From positions 1 to 52,262 of the forward strand of contig NZ_KQ058729.1 in the NCBI RefSeq assembly GCF_000982955.1: 52,262 bases of DNA, in the 5' to 3' direction. A program made the translations under genes and the position numbers. This DNA is from Micromonospora sp. HK10 (GTDB lineage Bacteria; Actinomycetota; Actinomycetes; Mycobacteriales; Micromonosporaceae). The notes beneath the pieces are model-generated. The model did not search any database and had not been told where the DNA came from. It was given only the letters and a program-made list of their open reading frames with translations. Shown in pieces: positions 1 to 10,109 of this stretch. Every line of letters begins with the position of its first letter. Position 1 is the stretch's first letter.

Positions 1-70
1 ACCACTCCAGCGGACGCAACCGGCGGGGGGAGCGGGGTTGGCACCTCGAACGTCAGCCACGATCACGGCG

Positions 71-165
71 GAACACACTTCAGCCATCCCCACTCCCGGC
101 CCAACGGGCACGGCAACCTCAGCCTGCCGCCGTCACCGACAGACACCCCGGACACGATGTGCGAG
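71..165. repeat. diverged copy of the sequence at 8439-8532
   Basis: This stretch matches 8439-8532 by eye at roughly 80 percent, both ending in the string GGACACGATGTGCGAG. At the second site this sequence lies about 85 bases beyond the tRNA-Arg 5'-half repeat, so a further tRNA-half copy may lie just left of the window. No convincing gene starts within 1-332. Confidence 0.6.
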
Positions 166-332
166 TTCGGTGGGCATCGACCCTCTTCGACGAGCGCGGA
201 AGAGCGTGCGGTGATGCCCATAAAGGGCGCGCGGCGCCAGCCCTGCCGCAAGGGCTTTCGGCGGTTCAGTAGCCCCACCGGTGCCGGACGCGGGTTTCGC
301 GTACCGGGATTTCGGGGTGGGGACTTCGGGTT

Positions 333-561
333 CGTCGCCTACGCCGACACCGACACCGCCCAGGACGTCCTGGTCCGCGTTGTCGGTGGCGACACCGACC
401 CGGGAGCCCAGACCGCCCCCCTCGCACGCGCCCGCGAGTTGTGGTGGCTCTCCCGCGCCGTACGGGCCAAGTACACCGCCATCTCCCGCGCCGTGCCGCT
501 GCTGCTCGCCGGGTACGCCGGCGCCGCCACCACCGCAGCCCTGGCGATCTGGGCCCGGTGA
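333..561 (+). pseudogene. 5'-truncated remnant, Pycsar-effector-like membrane protein
   Basis: The open frame 157-561 has a natural-looking protein only in its last 75 or so codons: an Asp/Thr-rich stretch, then a Leu-Ser-Arg-x-Val-x-x-Lys-Tyr helix and a hydrophobic Leu/Ala segment (LLLAGYAGAATTAALAIWA) at the very end. That order (charged linker, 'LSR-V-KY' helix, C-terminal membrane helix) resembles the C-terminus of PycTM-type Pycsar effectors, which form membrane-damaging pores in anti-phage defence. The N-terminal membrane helices expected of the family are absent and the codons before about 333 look unrelated, so I read it as a decapitated remnant. The stop overlaps the next gene by a GTGA. 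Family assignment is from pattern memory and weak. Confidence 0.4.
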
Positions 562-1016
562 CCACGATGACCGCGACCACCACCCTCGTCGTGCAGGACC
601 CCGTCGACGCCTACGAACTGTTCGCCCACGCCCGCACCGTGCTCAGGCTGCCCCTGGACGGCCGATGGCACCTGGTCGACCACGGCCGCGTCCACATGCT
701 GCAAACCCTGCCCGGACAGGGCGCACCGGCCCTGGCCAGCGTGCACCTCCCCGTCGACGGCAGCCGGCACCCCGGCGAGCCCCACGCCGGCATCCCCGGC
801 GGCTACGCCCTGCTCGCCTTCACCACCGACGGCGGCGACACCAACAGGACCCAGCGCCGGCACCGCGACCTCGCCGGCCAGGCTAGTGCGTGGCTGACCC
901 ACCGACGGCTTCGCTGGACCTGGTCACACGCCGACGGGCCCTTCACGACCAACCACGCCGATCTTGCGACCAGGGGCCAAATAGTTGATCTTTTTGGGGG
1001 TCTGCGCGGTCCCTGA
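558..1016 (+). CDS. hypothetical protein, 3' end probably replaced by a Tn3 end
   Basis: About 152 residues from a GTG that overlaps the previous stop (GTGA), which suggests the two were co-translated; an ATG three codons later is the alternative start. The body reads as a natural soluble protein (VVQDPVDAYELFAHARTVL, then an HLVDHGRVH block and a GGYALLAF strand). I recognise no family. The last 10-15 codons come from sequence that looks like a Tn3-family terminal repeat beginning near 996, so the native C-terminus is probably lost. Function unknown; gene context is the remnant of a possible defence membrane protein. Confidence 0.5.
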   Translation: MTTMTATTTLVVQDPVDAYELFAHARTVLRLPLDGRWHLVDHGRVHMLQTLPGQGAPALASVHLPVDGSRHPGEPHAGIPGGYALLAFTTDGGDTNRTQRRHRDLAGQASAWLTHRRLRWTWSHADGPFTTNHADLATRGQIVDLFGGLRGP

Positions 1017-1030
1017 TCGCTGCCACGGTG
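996..1030 (+). mobile_element. candidate Tn3-family terminal inverted repeat
   Basis: The sequence starts with GGGGGTCTGCGCGG, the GGGGTCTG-type opening of Tn3-family ends, and lies only 11 bases before the start of a Tn3-type transposase fragment. No opposite repeat was found in the window, so only one end is supported. Confidence 0.45.
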
Positions 1031-1040
1031 GTTGACCGCT

Positions 1041-1330
1041 GTGAGTCGATCTCCTCTGAGCATCGGCGAGCTGGTCGAGCACTGGACCCTTGTCCCTGCT
1101 GAGCTGGACCTGGTTGCGTCCAAGCATGGCGAGATACGGCCGGGTTCGCGCTGTTGCGGAGGTTCTACGACCGGTACGGCCGCTTCCCGCGAGGTTGGGC
1201 AGATCTGCGCCCGGAGGCGATGGACTTCGCCTCTCGCCAGGTCAAGGCGGAGCCGGGTTACTTGGCGTTCTACGGAGACCAGGGCCAGCGGATCCATCAC
1301 ACCCCCAATCGGCTAGATCAACCCGACAAC
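1041..1330 (+). pseudogene. Tn3-family transposase N-terminal remnant (DUF4158), frameshifted
   Basis: Starting at a GTG at 1041, the first frame reads SIGELVEHWTLVPAELDLVASKHG, the opening of the DUF4158 domain that precedes the DDE domain in many Tn3 transposases. Around 1135-1142 the reading shifts to another frame, giving GFALLRRFYDRYGRFPRGWA and then FASRQVKAEPGYLAFY, again typical DUF4158. Homology fades near 1330, so roughly 95 of about 1000 residues remain and the DDE catalytic residues are absent. It is non-functional by both truncation and frameshift. The candidate terminal repeat just upstream fits a single transposon end left in place. Confidence 0.75.
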
Positions 1331-1400
1331 GCACCCAGAATCCAATCCACGGATTCAGGCTAAGGTCCGGTCCGGCAGCGGAACAGGGGCGCAGGACCTG

Positions 1401-1432
1401 CGGCAGGGTGGGGCGAGCGCCCCACCCTGCCG
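1401..1432 (-). terminator. strong hairpin after the metalloprotease gene
   Basis: A perfect 14-bp inverted repeat (CGGCAGGGTGGGGC and its complement) with a 4-base GAGC loop begins 7 bases past the stop codon of the reverse-strand metalloprotease. There is no clear U-tract, as is common in actinobacterial terminators. Confidence 0.8.
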
Positions 1433-1438
1433 TTGAAC

Positions 1439-4400
1439 TCAGCCGATCTGCAGGGTCACGTCGTCCAGCACGAAGCTGGTCTGCAGGTAGGCGTCCTCGG
1501 TGCCGGTGAAGGTCAGCGTGACCGTCTGGCCGGCGTACGCGCCGAGGTTGACGGTGCGCTGCGTGTAGCCCGTGGCAGCGTTCATGTTGGACAGCGACGC
1601 CACGGTGGTGCCGTTGGCCTTGATCGTGAACACGTCGTAGGCGAGCGCCCCGTACTCGTTCGTGTCGATGTGCAGCCAGTAGGTCAGTACCGCACTGGTG
1701 CAGCCCGACGGGATGGTGACGGTCTGGCTGATGGCGTCGGTCGCGGTGTAGCCGTATCCGCCGAGCCACGCGTACCGGGTGCCGCTGCGCGGCACCTGCC
1801 CGATAGAGGTGCCGATCGCGCCGGTGGAGCCGGTCCACGGCGAGGTGCCGCTTTCGAACCCGCCGTTGAGGATCAGCTGGGCGGCGGTGCAGCCGCCCGG
1901 TCCGCCGGTCACGGTCAGCGTGTACGTGGTGCTGTGCGACACCGAACCCGTGCCGGTGATGGTGATGGTGTAGGTGCCGCCGGCCACCGACGAGCCGACC
2001 GCGATGGTGGCGGTCGACGAGCTGCCGGAGGTGACCGACGACGGGCTGAACGAGACCGTTACGCCCGTGGGGGCGCCGCTGGCGGTCAGGGTCACCGTCT
2101 GGGCGCTGCCCGAGGTGGTGGCGGTGCCGACGGTGGTCGTGGTGCTGGACCCCGCGTTCACGGTGCCCGACGAGGGGCTGGCCGAGATCGAGAAGTCGTT
2201 GGTCGGCGTCGAGGTGCCGACCGCCCGGTTCCACAGCGTGTAGGCGATGCCGTCGGCAGCCCGGTCCAGGGCGGTGGCGTTGATGTTGCTGGTGGTGTCG
2301 CAGGAGGAGTGGTAGCAGGAGTCGTACGGCTGACCGGCGGTGCCGCCCCACTTCGACGCCTGGGCCGACGTCTTGGTGGCGCTGGCGCCCATCGCGTAAC
2401 CGGAGGTCGGGATGCCCGCGTTCTGGAACGAGTAGTCGTCGGAACGGCCCTGGCCCTCGACGTTCTCCTCCGGCTGCAGGCTGAGGGAGTCCCAGTACGC
2501 CTTCATCGGCTGCGACGCGGTCGAGGTGATGTTGTTGATGAAGTAGCCGCCGTTCTTCGACGCGATCATGTCGAAGTTGTAGTAGGCCTTGATCGCCGTT
2601 CGCTGGGTACTGGTCAGCGAGTTGACGTAGAACTTGGAGCCGTTGAGGCCCTGTTCCTCGTCGGTCCACCAGCCGAAGCGGACCTTGTTCAGCATGGTCG
2701 GGTTCTGCGCGGCCAGCGCGAGGGCGACCTCGAGCAGCGCCGCCGAGCCGGAGCCGTTGTCGTTGATGCCGGGACCGGCCGAGACGCTGTCCAGGTGGGC
2801 GCCGAACATGTAGACGTTGCTCGCGTCGCCGCCCGGCCACTCGGCGATCAGGTTCGGGCCTGCACCGCTGGTGCAGCCGGAGGTGCAGGGCTGCTCGGTG
2901 ACGGTGTAGCCGGCGGTCTGGAGCTTGCCCTTGAGGTAGGCGACCGACTGCAGGTAGCCGTTGCCGGTCGAGCGGCGGGTGCCGCCGTTGTTGGTGGCGA
3001 TGGTGTTGAGCTGTGTCAGGTGCGCCTGCACGTTGGACACGCTGATGTCCGGGGCGGTGCCGCCGGGGGTGCCGCCGTTGACCGTCAGCGTGTACTGGGC
3101 CGTGTGGGTGACCGACCCGGTGCCGGTCACGGTGATGGTGTACGTGCCCGCGGCCGCGCCGGACGTGGTCGCCACCGTCATCGTGGAGCTGCCGCCCGAG
3201 GTGACCGACGTCGGGCTGAACGATACGGTGACCCCGGACGGGGCGCCGGAGGAGGTCAGCGACACGGTCTGCGCGCTGCCGGAGACGGTGGCGGTGTTGA
3301 CCGTCGCGGTGACCGAGGAGCCCGCGTTGACGCCGCCCGAGGTGGGGCTGATCGACATCGAGAAGTCGGTGCTGGTCGCGGTGCAGGTCGGGTCGCCGGT
3401 CTGGGCCGGGACCGCGACCGCGTTCCACGCGTCCTTGGTCCGGTTGAACAGGACGCACGAGGAGTCCAGGTTCTTCGCGGCGGTCAGGGTCGCGGTGCGG
3501 TACTTCTTGTGGGTCATGCCGGAGGTCTTCAGCAGCATGCCGCCGTAGAAGATCTTTCCGGCGGACTGGATGCCCACGCCGGTGACCGACGACGGGCCGC
3601 CCGAGCAGATGGGGCTGTTCGGCTTGCCGCCGCCCGGCGCGCTGCCCTCGGCGAGCAGGTAGAACCAGTGGTTGAGCGGACCTGCGGCCGCGTGTACCTC
3701 GGTGTTGGGAATCGACGAGGAGTAGCAGTTCGGGTGGCCATCGACCAGCGAAGGGTTGTACATGTTGCGGATCGGGCCGCTGCCGACGAGGTCGATCTCC
3801 TCACCGACCAGGTAGTCGGGTTCGTCGTAGGCGCTGGACTGGTTGGCGTATGCCTCGGTCAGGGCGCCGAAGATGTCGCCGGTGGCTTCGCCGAGGCCGG
3901 CTTCGGAGCTGGTGCCGCCGGGGGTGTTCTGGTCGAGGCCGTGGCCGAACTCGTGACCCACCACATCCATCGACGAGATCCAGTTGCCTGCCGAGTTCTT
4001 GCCGATCGTGATCGTCGAGCCGTCCCAGTAGGCGTTCTGCTCGTTCAGGCCGACCTTGATCGGCCAGCTGCCACCGTTGCCGTTGTGCCCGTTGCGGCCC
4101 AGCCAGGCCGACAGCATGTCCCATTCCTTCTGCGCCGAGTACAGTGCGTCGACGCAGCCGGTCTCCTTGCTGGTGCCCACCCCGTTGCCCCAGCTGTCGT
4201 CCGCGCCGGAGAAGACGGTACTGGTGCTGTAGTCCTGGCAGTTCAGGCCGGTGCGCGTGGTGTCGCGCAGGTAGTACGTGCTGCCCGACTGCGACGTGGT
4301 GATCGACAACGGGCTGGGCCCGTTCCACTTGCCGGTGCCGGAACCGGCCGCGGCGTCCTCCTGCTTGGCCAGCACCTGGCCGTTACGCGCGTCCACGAAG

Positions 4401-4948
4401 ACATGCAGGTGGCTGGGCGCCGAGGCGGTGCGCCCGGCGACGACGACCTCCCACGCGAGTCGTGCGGTGCTGTCCTTGACGTGCACCACAAGGGTGCGCG
4501 ACTCGACCCGGTCGACCTTGGTGAGCAGGCCCTTGGCGGTCTGCTCGGCGCGGTCGGCGGCGACCGTCGGCACGACGGAGACGTTGATCTTCGTCTTGGT
4601 GGCGGCCGAGATCGCCCGGATGGCGCCCCGGCCGTCGGCGAGCACGGCGGCGTCGCCGCCGACCACCGGCAGGCCCCGGTAGGTGCGCTCGTAGGCAATG
4701 GAGAACAGGCCGTCCACCCACGGGATCACCATGCGACGGTCGTACTGCTCGAAGGGGCCTTTCGCCAGCGCGTCGTGACCGCCGTCGGCAGCGCGGTCGG
4801 CTGCAGAGATCGCCAGCGACAGCGGGCTCTGCGCAACCGTGGGTGTAGGGGGCGGGGTGGCTGCGGTCGACTGGGTGGCCACCCCGGTCACGGTGCCCAG
4901 GGTAAGCGCAACCGCGACAGCGGCCGCCATGGCAGTTCTTCGATACAT
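1439..4948 (-). CDS. secreted M4-M28 double metalloprotease with Ig-like and C-terminal binding domains
   Basis: This 1169-residue protein starts at the ATG at 4948, preceded by GGGAGG seven bases upstream; the longer open frame has no such site. Residues 1-34 form a signal peptide. An FTP-like propeptide follows (about 60-200), then a thermolysin-type M4 domain with zinc motif HEFGH near 331 and the downstream GLGEATGD glutamate near 356. An Ig-like repeat (about 525-625) leads to an M28 aminopeptidase domain (about 640-905) with GAHLDS, NDNGSG and DEEQGLNGS metal/catalytic motifs. A second Ig-like copy (about 915-1005) and a jelly-roll-like tail starting [10 protein letters not shown] complete it. 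Endo- and exopeptidase activities in one chain suggest degradation of extracellular protein to free amino acids. Divergent from a LAL regulator. Confidence 0.93.
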   Translation of the reverse strand: MYRRTAMAAAVAVALTLGTVTGVATQSTAATPPPTPTVAQSPLSLAISAADRAADGGHDALAKGPFEQYDRRMVIPWVDGLFSIAYERTYRGLPVVGGDAAVLADGRGAIRAISAATKTKINVSVVPTVAADRAEQTAKGLLTKVDRVESRTLVVHVKDSTARLAWEVVVAGRTASAPSHLHVFVDARNGQVLAKQEDAAAGSGTGKWNGPSPLSITTSQSGSTYYLRDTTRTGLNCQDYSTSTVFSGADDSWGNGVGTSKETGCVDALYSAQKEWDMLSAWLGRNGHNGNGGSWPIKVGLNEQNAYWDGSTITIGKNSAGNWISSMDVVGHEFGHGLDQNTPGGTSSEAGLGEATGDIFGALTEAYANQSSAYDEPDYLVGEEIDLVGSGPIRNMYNPSLVDGHPNCYSSSIPNTEVHAAAGPLNHWFYLLAEGSAPGGGKPNSPICSGGPSSVTGVGIQSAGKIFYGGMLLKTSGMTHKKYRTATLTAAKNLDSSCVLFNRTKDAWNAVAVPAQTGDPTCTATSTDFSMSISPTSGGVNAGSSVTATVNTATVSGSAQTVSLTSSGAPSGVTVSFSPTSVTSGGSSTMTVATTSGAAAGTYTITVTGTGSVTHTAQYTLTVNGGTPGGTAPDISVSNVQAHLTQLNTIATNNGGTRRSTGNGYLQSVAYLKGKLQTAGYTVTEQPCTSGCTSGAGPNLIAEWPGGDASNVYMFGAHLDSVSAGPGINDNGSGSAALLEVALALAAQNPTMLNKVRFGWWTDEEQGLNGSKFYVNSLTSTQRTAIKAYYNFDMIASKNGGYFINNITSTASQPMKAYWDSLSLQPEENVEGQGRSDDYSFQNAGIPTSGYAMGASATKTSAQASKWGGTAGQPYDSCYHSSCDTTSNINATALDRAADGIAYTLWNRAVGTSTPTNDFSISASPSSGTVNAGSSTTTTVGTATTSGSAQTVTLTASGAPTGVTVSFSPSSVTSGSSSTATIAVGSSVAGGTYTITITGTGSVSHSTTYTLTVTGGPGGCTAAQLILNGGFESGTSPWTGSTGAIGTSIGQVPRSGTRYAWLGGYGYTATDAISQTVTIPSGCTSAVLTYWLHIDTNEYGALAYDVFTIKANGTTVASLSNMNAATGYTQRTVNLGAYAGQTVTLTFTGTEDAYLQTSFVLDDVTLQIG

Positions 4949-5118
4949 CGCAATCCTCCCGCCGAGATGGGTTGAGGGGTGTGGCAGCAGGGCCCGTGTT
5001 GATGGGATCTCCGGCAACCGGTGACAGCTCGGCTTTGGCGATGACACTAGGAACGGCGGAGGCTGGCCGAAATCAGGGCAACCCCTTGCTCTGGTGCGCG
5101 AAGGACCGTCGGGCGCAC

Positions 5119-5124
5119 TATGAT
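5119..5124 (+). promoter_or_regulatory. possible -10 element of the LAL regulator gene
   Basis: TATGAT stands out in the divergent intergenic region, 54 bases before the chosen ATG at 5179. No convincing -35 hexamer is at the usual spacing, so this is tentative. Confidence 0.3.
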
Positions 5125-5178
5125 CCGGTGCCAGATTCTGCGACGGCAGTGAATGCGCATCAGGGGGCCACCGGCACC

Positions 5179-7944
5179 ATGCTGCCGGTGGTACCGGGCG
5201 TCGTGCGCGGCGCCCGTCGGGTGGTGCTGTTCGGTCCGCCCGGGATCGGCAAGACCGCTGCGGCCGGTGTACTCGGGCAGCAGCTGGGCATGCCTGTCCT
5301 AAGGCTGGCTCCGAGCCCACAGGACGCCCAGGTCCCCTACACCGGACTGCTCGAACTCGCACTGGCCCTCCAACCGCTGCCGGCCGCGCGGGAACTCGCG
5401 ACCGGAATCGACAAGGCCGTCGGAGTGCCGGGCTCTGCCGATCCCGCCGGGACCGCTCTACGGCTGCGCCGGTTGACCGCCACCCTGCTGCTGGACACCC
5501 CGCCTCTGACACTGGTGGTGGACAACGCCCAGTGGCTGGATACGGCCAGCGCGGCCGTCTTGCGTTGGGCACTGCGCCTGGCTCCCGACCTTCCCGTCAT
5601 AGCCGCAGAGCGAATCTGGCGCCCGGGGAGCGAAGGCCACTGGTGCGGCGAGGACCCCTGTGCGGTACGCATCCCGGCGCTGACACCCGATCAGGTCGCA
5701 ACCCTGCTGTCGCCGTACCGGCTAACCCCCTACGAGGTCACGCAGACCCACATCCGCAGCGGAGGGAACCCGGCCCTAGCCCTCGCATTCGCCGGGGCCC
5801 GCAGCCGCGCCACCGACCTGCCGGCCGCTCAGGGTCTCGTAGACGACCTGGTCCTGCCGCCGGCCGCCCGCCGACTGGTGAACGAATGGCTGGGCACTGT
5901 GTCGGCCGAAGTTCAGGAACTGTTGACGGTCGCCGCACTCGACGACCGGCCCGACCGCGAACTGCTGAGCCGCCTCGCCGGCCCGCCCGCCGAAAACCTT
6001 CTCGCAGAGGCCGAGGCAGCCGGACTGATCAACATCGGGCAGGTCGACGGGAAGATCCGGTTCGCCGCCGCCGCGATCGGTGCCGAACTCGCGGCCCGAC
6101 CGCCGGTCGCCACACGCAGGCTCCTGCACGCCCGCCTGGCCGAAGCCAGCCGCGACAGCATCCGCCGCGACCGTCACACCACGCTGGCGGCCGACACCAA
6201 CGACCCGCAGTCGGCCGACTGCGCCGACCGCGCCGCCGCCCGCGCCCGGCTGCGCGGAGAACCCGCACTAGCGGCCGAGCTCTCCCTGCTCGCCGCCGAA
6301 CGTACCCCGGAGACCGACGCCGACCTGCTCACCGAACGGGCGCTGACCGCCGTACGCGACGCCGCCCACAACGGCGACCTGCCCCGCGGCCAGGCTGCCG
6401 TCCGCCTCGTCCTGAACCACGACAGCAGCCCCGCCAACCGCGTCAACGCCCTCATCGCCCTGATCGACTCAGGCGGACAGCACCTGTACAACGGCGACAA
6501 GCTGTTCGCCGACGCACTTCACGAAGCGGCCGGACATCCGGACCTGACCGCGCAGATCCTCGTCCGCCAGGCGATCTGGGCCAACGTCAACGGCGATCCC
6601 GACCGGGCGTGCGCCCAGGCTGCCCGGGCCGCCAGCCTCGCCCGGAGCGCTGGCGACACCGCCACCACCGCCATGGCCCTCACGATGCAGGCCCGCATCC
6701 AACGCATCCTCGGCCGCCCCCAAGCCGAGACCACGCTCGGCCACGCCCTGTCCCTGCCACGCAGCACTCACATCCCCGTCAACGCCAGGCCCGAACAGCT
6801 CTCCGCCCGGCACGCCATCTTCGACGACCGTCTGGACGAAGCCCGCAGCGCACTGCTGCCTCTGCTCGTCGAAGCCGAGCGGACCGGAGACGCCGAAGCC
6901 ACCGTGGATGTCCTGCGCAGCCTCGCCGAAGTCGAGATCCGCGCCGGACGGTGCGGACTGGCCCTCGACTACGCCGGCCGCGCCCTGTCGCTTACCGACA
7001 GAGCCGCCTTGGACCCCGCACCAACGTGCTACACCTCCGCCCTGGTCGAGGGCACCGCCTCGTGCACCGACTCCGCCCTCGCTCACGCACGCCGCGGGGC
7101 GGACACCTCCCGCCGGGAGGACAACAAAGTCTTCCTCTCCCGAAACCTCTTCGTCCTCGGACATCTTCTCCTGGTCACCGGGCGTCCGAAAGAAGCCCTG
7201 GAGGCGCTGGAAGAGGTCCGTACGCTTGAGAAGCGCCAGCAGGTCCGCGACCCGTCCGTCCTGCGCTGGCACGCCGACCTCGCCCAAGCCCTCATCTCCC
7301 TCGGCTACCTCGACCAAGCCCGCAAACTGCTGACCGATACCCGTCGCACCGCGACTGATCTAGATAGAAGCTGCGTCCTCCCCGTGCTCGACCGCTCCCA
7401 GGCACTCCTGGAAGCCACCCTGGGCAACTACGATGCGGCCGCCGACCTCCTCACCGCAGCAGCCGACCACCTCCGCCACCTGCCCATCGAACACGGTCGA
7501 ACCCTCCTGGCCCTCAGCCACACCGAACGACGCGGACGCCGACGCGCCAGCGCCCGCACCGCGGCGCAGAGCGCCGCCGACCTCTTCAGCACGCACCAGG
7601 CACACCCCTGGATCGAAGCCGCCACCCGCACCCTCCACCAACTGGAGCCCGTCCCCGCGCACAGCAGTACGCTCCCCTGCCTCACCTCCGCCGAACAGCG
7701 CTGCGTCGAGCTCGCCGCCAGCGGAGCGACCAACCGCGACATCGCCACCGCCCTCACCATCAGTGTCAAAACAGTCGAAGCAAACCTCACCCGCGTCTAC
7801 CGGAAGCTCGGCATCCACTCACGCGTCCAACTCGCGCACCTTGCAGCCCTGACGGCAGCGCCGGCAGAAGCCCTGCAGCCCGGCCTGGCGCATCAGCCTG
7901 GCAACGCGTTTGCGCCCACTTCCGACTCCGGTGCCCAGGCGTAA
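5179..7944 (+). CDS. LuxR-family (LAL type) transcriptional regulator with ATPase domain
   Basis: About 921 residues from the ATG at 5179; the open frame reaches back to 4972 but the protein pattern begins just before the Walker A motif. [12 protein letters not shown] (residues about 13-24) is the P-loop and [12 protein letters not shown] (about 112-123) the Walker B. A long helical, TPR-like middle follows. The C-terminus is a LuxR helix-turn-helix: [20 protein letters not shown], then a recognition helix with [23 protein letters not shown] regulators are usually single-gene activators whose ATPase/TPR region senses a ligand. It is divergent from the double protease, which is a natural candidate target, but no operator was identified. 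Confidence 0.9.
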   Translation: MLPVVPGVVRGARRVVLFGPPGIGKTAAAGVLGQQLGMPVLRLAPSPQDAQVPYTGLLELALALQPLPAARELATGIDKAVGVPGSADPAGTALRLRRLTATLLLDTPPLTLVVDNAQWLDTASAAVLRWALRLAPDLPVIAAERIWRPGSEGHWCGEDPCAVRIPALTPDQVATLLSPYRLTPYEVTQTHIRSGGNPALALAFAGARSRATDLPAAQGLVDDLVLPPAARRLVNEWLGTVSAEVQELLTVAALDDRPDRELLSRLAGPPAENLLAEAEAAGLINIGQVDGKIRFAAAAIGAELAARPPVATRRLLHARLAEASRDSIRRDRHTTLAADTNDPQSADCADRAAARARLRGEPALAAELSLLAAERTPETDADLLTERALTAVRDAAHNGDLPRGQAAVRLVLNHDSSPANRVNALIALIDSGGQHLYNGDKLFADALHEAAGHPDLTAQILVRQAIWANVNGDPDRACAQAARAASLARSAGDTATTAMALTMQARIQRILGRPQAETTLGHALSLPRSTHIPVNARPEQLSARHAIFDDRLDEARSALLPLLVEAERTGDAEATVDVLRSLAEVEIRAGRCGLALDYAGRALSLTDRAALDPAPTCYTSALVEGTASCTDSALAHARRGADTSRREDNKVFLSRNLFVLGHLLLVTGRPKEALEALEEVRTLEKRQQVRDPSVLRWHADLAQALISLGYLDQARKLLTDTRRTATDLDRSCVLPVLDRSQALLEATLGNYDAAADLLTAAADHLRHLPIEHGRTLLALSHTERRGRRRASARTAAQSAADLFSTHQAHPWIEAATRTLHQLEPVPAHSSTLPCLTSAEQRCVELAASGATNRDIATALTISVKTVEANLTRVYRKLGIHSRVQLAHLAALTAAPAEALQPGLAHQPGNAFAPTSDSGAQA

Positions 7945-8206
7945 CTCGGCGTGCGGCGTAAAGGAGCGGGTTGGGCGAGGATCGCACGTGCTTCCCCGGA
8001 CAGCATCCTCGCTACGTCAAGTCGCAAAATGCCGTGACGAGGATTTAGAATCGAGAAAGTTGACACAAAAAGCAACAGAGGCGGCCGGTTTGCTACTGTA
8101 ACCGCCAGCAACGGAGCGCAGCAGCTATCCAATGCGACCAACAAACAGAGGTAATGAACGGCTGAATCGCAGGCAGTCGGCCTACCGACATGCATAGATG
8201 ACGGTC
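7945..8206. other. gene-free spacer up to the first tRNA-half repeat
   Basis: Compared with the flanks this stretch is richer in A and T, including a TTGACA-like string near 8060. I see no gene of convincing length or codon bias. Its lower GC marks it as sequence of different origin beside the tRNA-half boundary. Confidence 0.4.
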
Positions 8207-8355
8207 TTAGGAAACCGATGCTCTATCCCCTGAGCTACGAGGGCGCGAGGGCCCAGTCTAGCGACCTGCGGGTTCACCTGGGGTGGCAGGGAGTGGCCCC
8301 CGTTCACCCACGTTCCCCGGACCCCTGTTCGCCCAGCCCAGGACTACAGCCCGAG
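8207..8355 (-). repeat. copy A: tRNA-Arg(CCT) promoter plus 5' half, truncated
   Basis: On the reverse strand 8244-8207 reads as the acceptor strand GCCCTCG, TA, a complete D-arm and half an anticodon arm ending in the loop TTCCTAA with anticodon CCT. The following bases cannot form the anticodon stem and no T-arm follows, so this is only a 5' half. Upstream, 8355-8245 holds the presumed promoter with a TAGACT -10 box at 8260-8255. The 149 bases are repeated at 13874-14022 with only two differences seen. Confidence 0.85.
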
Positions 8356-8659
8356 CACACGAACCCCGGTTTTGCGACCGGCGGCCGGCCGGGGTGACCC
8401 GTGTCGGCACCGGTTCACCCGGGTTGGCATCCGCTGGAGAACACACACAGCCATCCCCCACTCCCGGCCCTGCGGGCGCGGCAACCTCGAGCCTGCCGCG
8501 TCGTTAGCCGGCACCTCGGACACGATGTGCGAGACCTGCGCGGCATCAGCGCTCCACCGAGCGCGGGGCAGGCGTACGGCAGGGTGGCCGATGACGGCTG
8601 GTCGCCGGCCGCCGCTCCGAGACCGGCCTGATTCCTACGCCAACGACCGGGACAGCGAC
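8356..8659. other. non-coding spacer between copy A and the broken hypothetical gene
   Basis: No gene is supported here. 8439-8532 is the counterpart of 71-165, and the last 60 bases before 8660 resemble the leader of the intact paralog near 41785-41842, so that leader travelled with the gene. Confidence 0.45.
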
Positions 8660-9231
8660 TTGAATAGCGGTGTGCAGGTCAATAAGGACGGGCGGGACTG
8701 GCACGTCGGCGTCGCCGCCGACGTGGACTGGATCGCCGGTCACGCCACGGCCGGCGTCTCGATCACCACCGCCATCCCGCCGGTCTTCGACCCCTACGCC
8801 ACCACGTACCAGACCGACGACGTCACCGCCGCCGCCTACGAGCAGGCTCTCATCGAGGACCTCATAACGCACACGCCCGACCAGCCGTGGTGGCTGGCCT
8901 ACCTCGACAACGGCGCCCACGACGTCGTCTTTCGCCACGCCCCGAGGGTGTTCCGCTACTGGAGCTGGCCGTAGTGCTGGTCCAGGCCGGCCCCGAGCAA
9001 GCCCTCACCTGGCGGACCGGTGGTCACATCCGCCACACTCACGGCGCGCTACCCGATCTGCTCTTCCCCGCCGACCGGTCATGGCTGGTCTCCGCGCTCT
9101 GGGACGACACCTGGACCTGCCTGGGCGGCCGCGAGTCGCTGATCCACACCCTGGAGTGCGACCCTGTGGCCAACGCCGGCCAGCTCCGACCCGACGAGGA
9201 CGCGCTGCCACCGGGGCTGACCCGCGAGTGA
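8660..9231 (+). pseudogene. frameshifted paralog of the hypothetical protein at 41843
   Basis: From a TTG at 8660 (or GTG at 8672) the frame encodes VAADVDWIAGHATAGVSITT, AIPPVFDPYATTYQTDDV and TPDQPWWLAYLDNGAHDVVF, nearly residue for residue the protein at 41843-42415. At the codons matching the paralog's NWPYVLV it hits a stop: CCGTAGTGCTG here against CCGTACGTGCTG there, a one-base deletion just after 8973. The rest continues in another frame (LVQAGPEQALTWRTGG, SWLVSALWDDTWTCLGG, LPPGLTRE) to 9231. One lesion therefore separates it from a full 190-residue protein, so the inactivation looks recent, unless it is a sequencing error. Family function is unknown to me. Confidence 0.88.
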
Positions 9232-9263
9232 CGACCCACGCCCCGGGCAGCCTCCGATCATGG

Positions 9264-10109
9264 CTAACGCCCCCACGTCTCGGCGGGACGGCAGTCGCTG
9301 GTCGGTTTGCCGTAGATCCGCTTCCCGTCCGGGCCCGCGTAGCAATGCTCGAGTTGGTCCTCGGCCCGGAACAACGGACGCCTGTCGATCTCCGTCCCGG
9401 TGGCGTCGTAGCTGACCAGTTCAGGGTCGTTGCCGGCCTTGAGTCTGGCGTCGCTGGTCATCAGGCCGAACGCGCCTGCGGAAAGTCGTGCTGTGGTGGC
9501 GTGGCCGTCGCCGTGATCGAGCACGAGCCGGTGGACGCGGCTGCTGACCCGGCCGCTGACGCTGACGTCCCCACCGTCGAACTCGGTGGAGGTCAGCAGC
9601 AGCCGCTGCACCGGCCCGGGCAGCCAGGCACCGTGCGGCCACGGCTCAGTGGCGCCCCCGCCGGACTCCCGGGCCGTGCCCGCCCCTTCCACGTCGCAGG
9701 TGGCGTAGCCGACGTCGTTCATGAACAACACCAGCGCGCGGTCACCTCGCTCCGTGGCCACCGCCAGGTCGGCCAGGGACACCGGAACGGGTCGCTCCCC
9801 TGGAGCCTGGCGGGTCTGTCGTTGTGGGGAGTTCCACTGCAGGCACCGCTCGGCCGCATCCTGCAGCGTCGGCGACAGCTCCCCGGCTCCCATGGCCAAC
9901 ACCTGCACGGTCGAGCGCTCCGGCCGGCCCCACACCACCGCCGCGGCACCGGACGCCACGGCCAGCAGCACCGCCGCAGCCATGGCGATCCGCAGTCGTG
10001 AGGTACGCGCGGGAGGCCGGCTCGCGACGCCGAGGATCCGGGCCCGCATCGCGCGCGCCGCCCCCGGTGGCAGGTCCCGCTCAACGGGCAGGTCGAGAAT
10101 GTCGTTCAC
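9264..10109 (-). CDS. single-pass membrane protein, putative partner of the ECF sigma factor
   Basis: The 281-residue product starts at the GTG at 10109, which overlaps the upstream sigma gene's stop as GTGA; the extended frame to 10247 lies inside that gene. An N-terminal cytoplasmic segment of about 40 residues (LPVERDLPPGAARAMRARIL) precedes one membrane helix (IAMAAAVLLAVASGAAAVVW) and a long external domain. This layout and its translational coupling to a sigma factor fit an anti-sigma or signal-sensing partner (inference). No zinc-finger HxxxCxxC motif is visible, so it is not a ZAS-type anti-sigma factor. The outer domain is unrecognised. Confidence 0.75.
   Translation of the reverse strand: MNDILDLPVERDLPPGAARAMRARILGVASRPPARTSRLRIAMAAAVLLAVASGAAAVVWGRPERSTVQVLAMGAGELSPTLQDAAERCLQWNSPQRQTRQAPGERPVPVSLADLAVATERGDRALVLFMNDVGYATCDVEGAGTARESGGGATEPWPHGAWLPGPVQRLLLTSTEFDGGDVSVSGRVSSRVHRLVLDHGDGHATTARLSAGAFGLMTSDARLKAGNDPELVSYDATGTEIDRRPLFRAEDQLEHCYAGPDGKRIYGKPTSDCRPAETWGR

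Noticed and set aside
1433..4975. Long forward-strand open frame of about 1180 codons
   Set aside because: It is antisense to the metalloprotease, composed of Gly/Val/Arg/Ala-rich shadow sequence, and has no domain pattern.
8207..8244. Intact tRNA-Arg(CCT) gene
   Set aside because: The anticodon stem cannot close and no T-arm or acceptor 3' strand follows; the same holds at 13874-13911.
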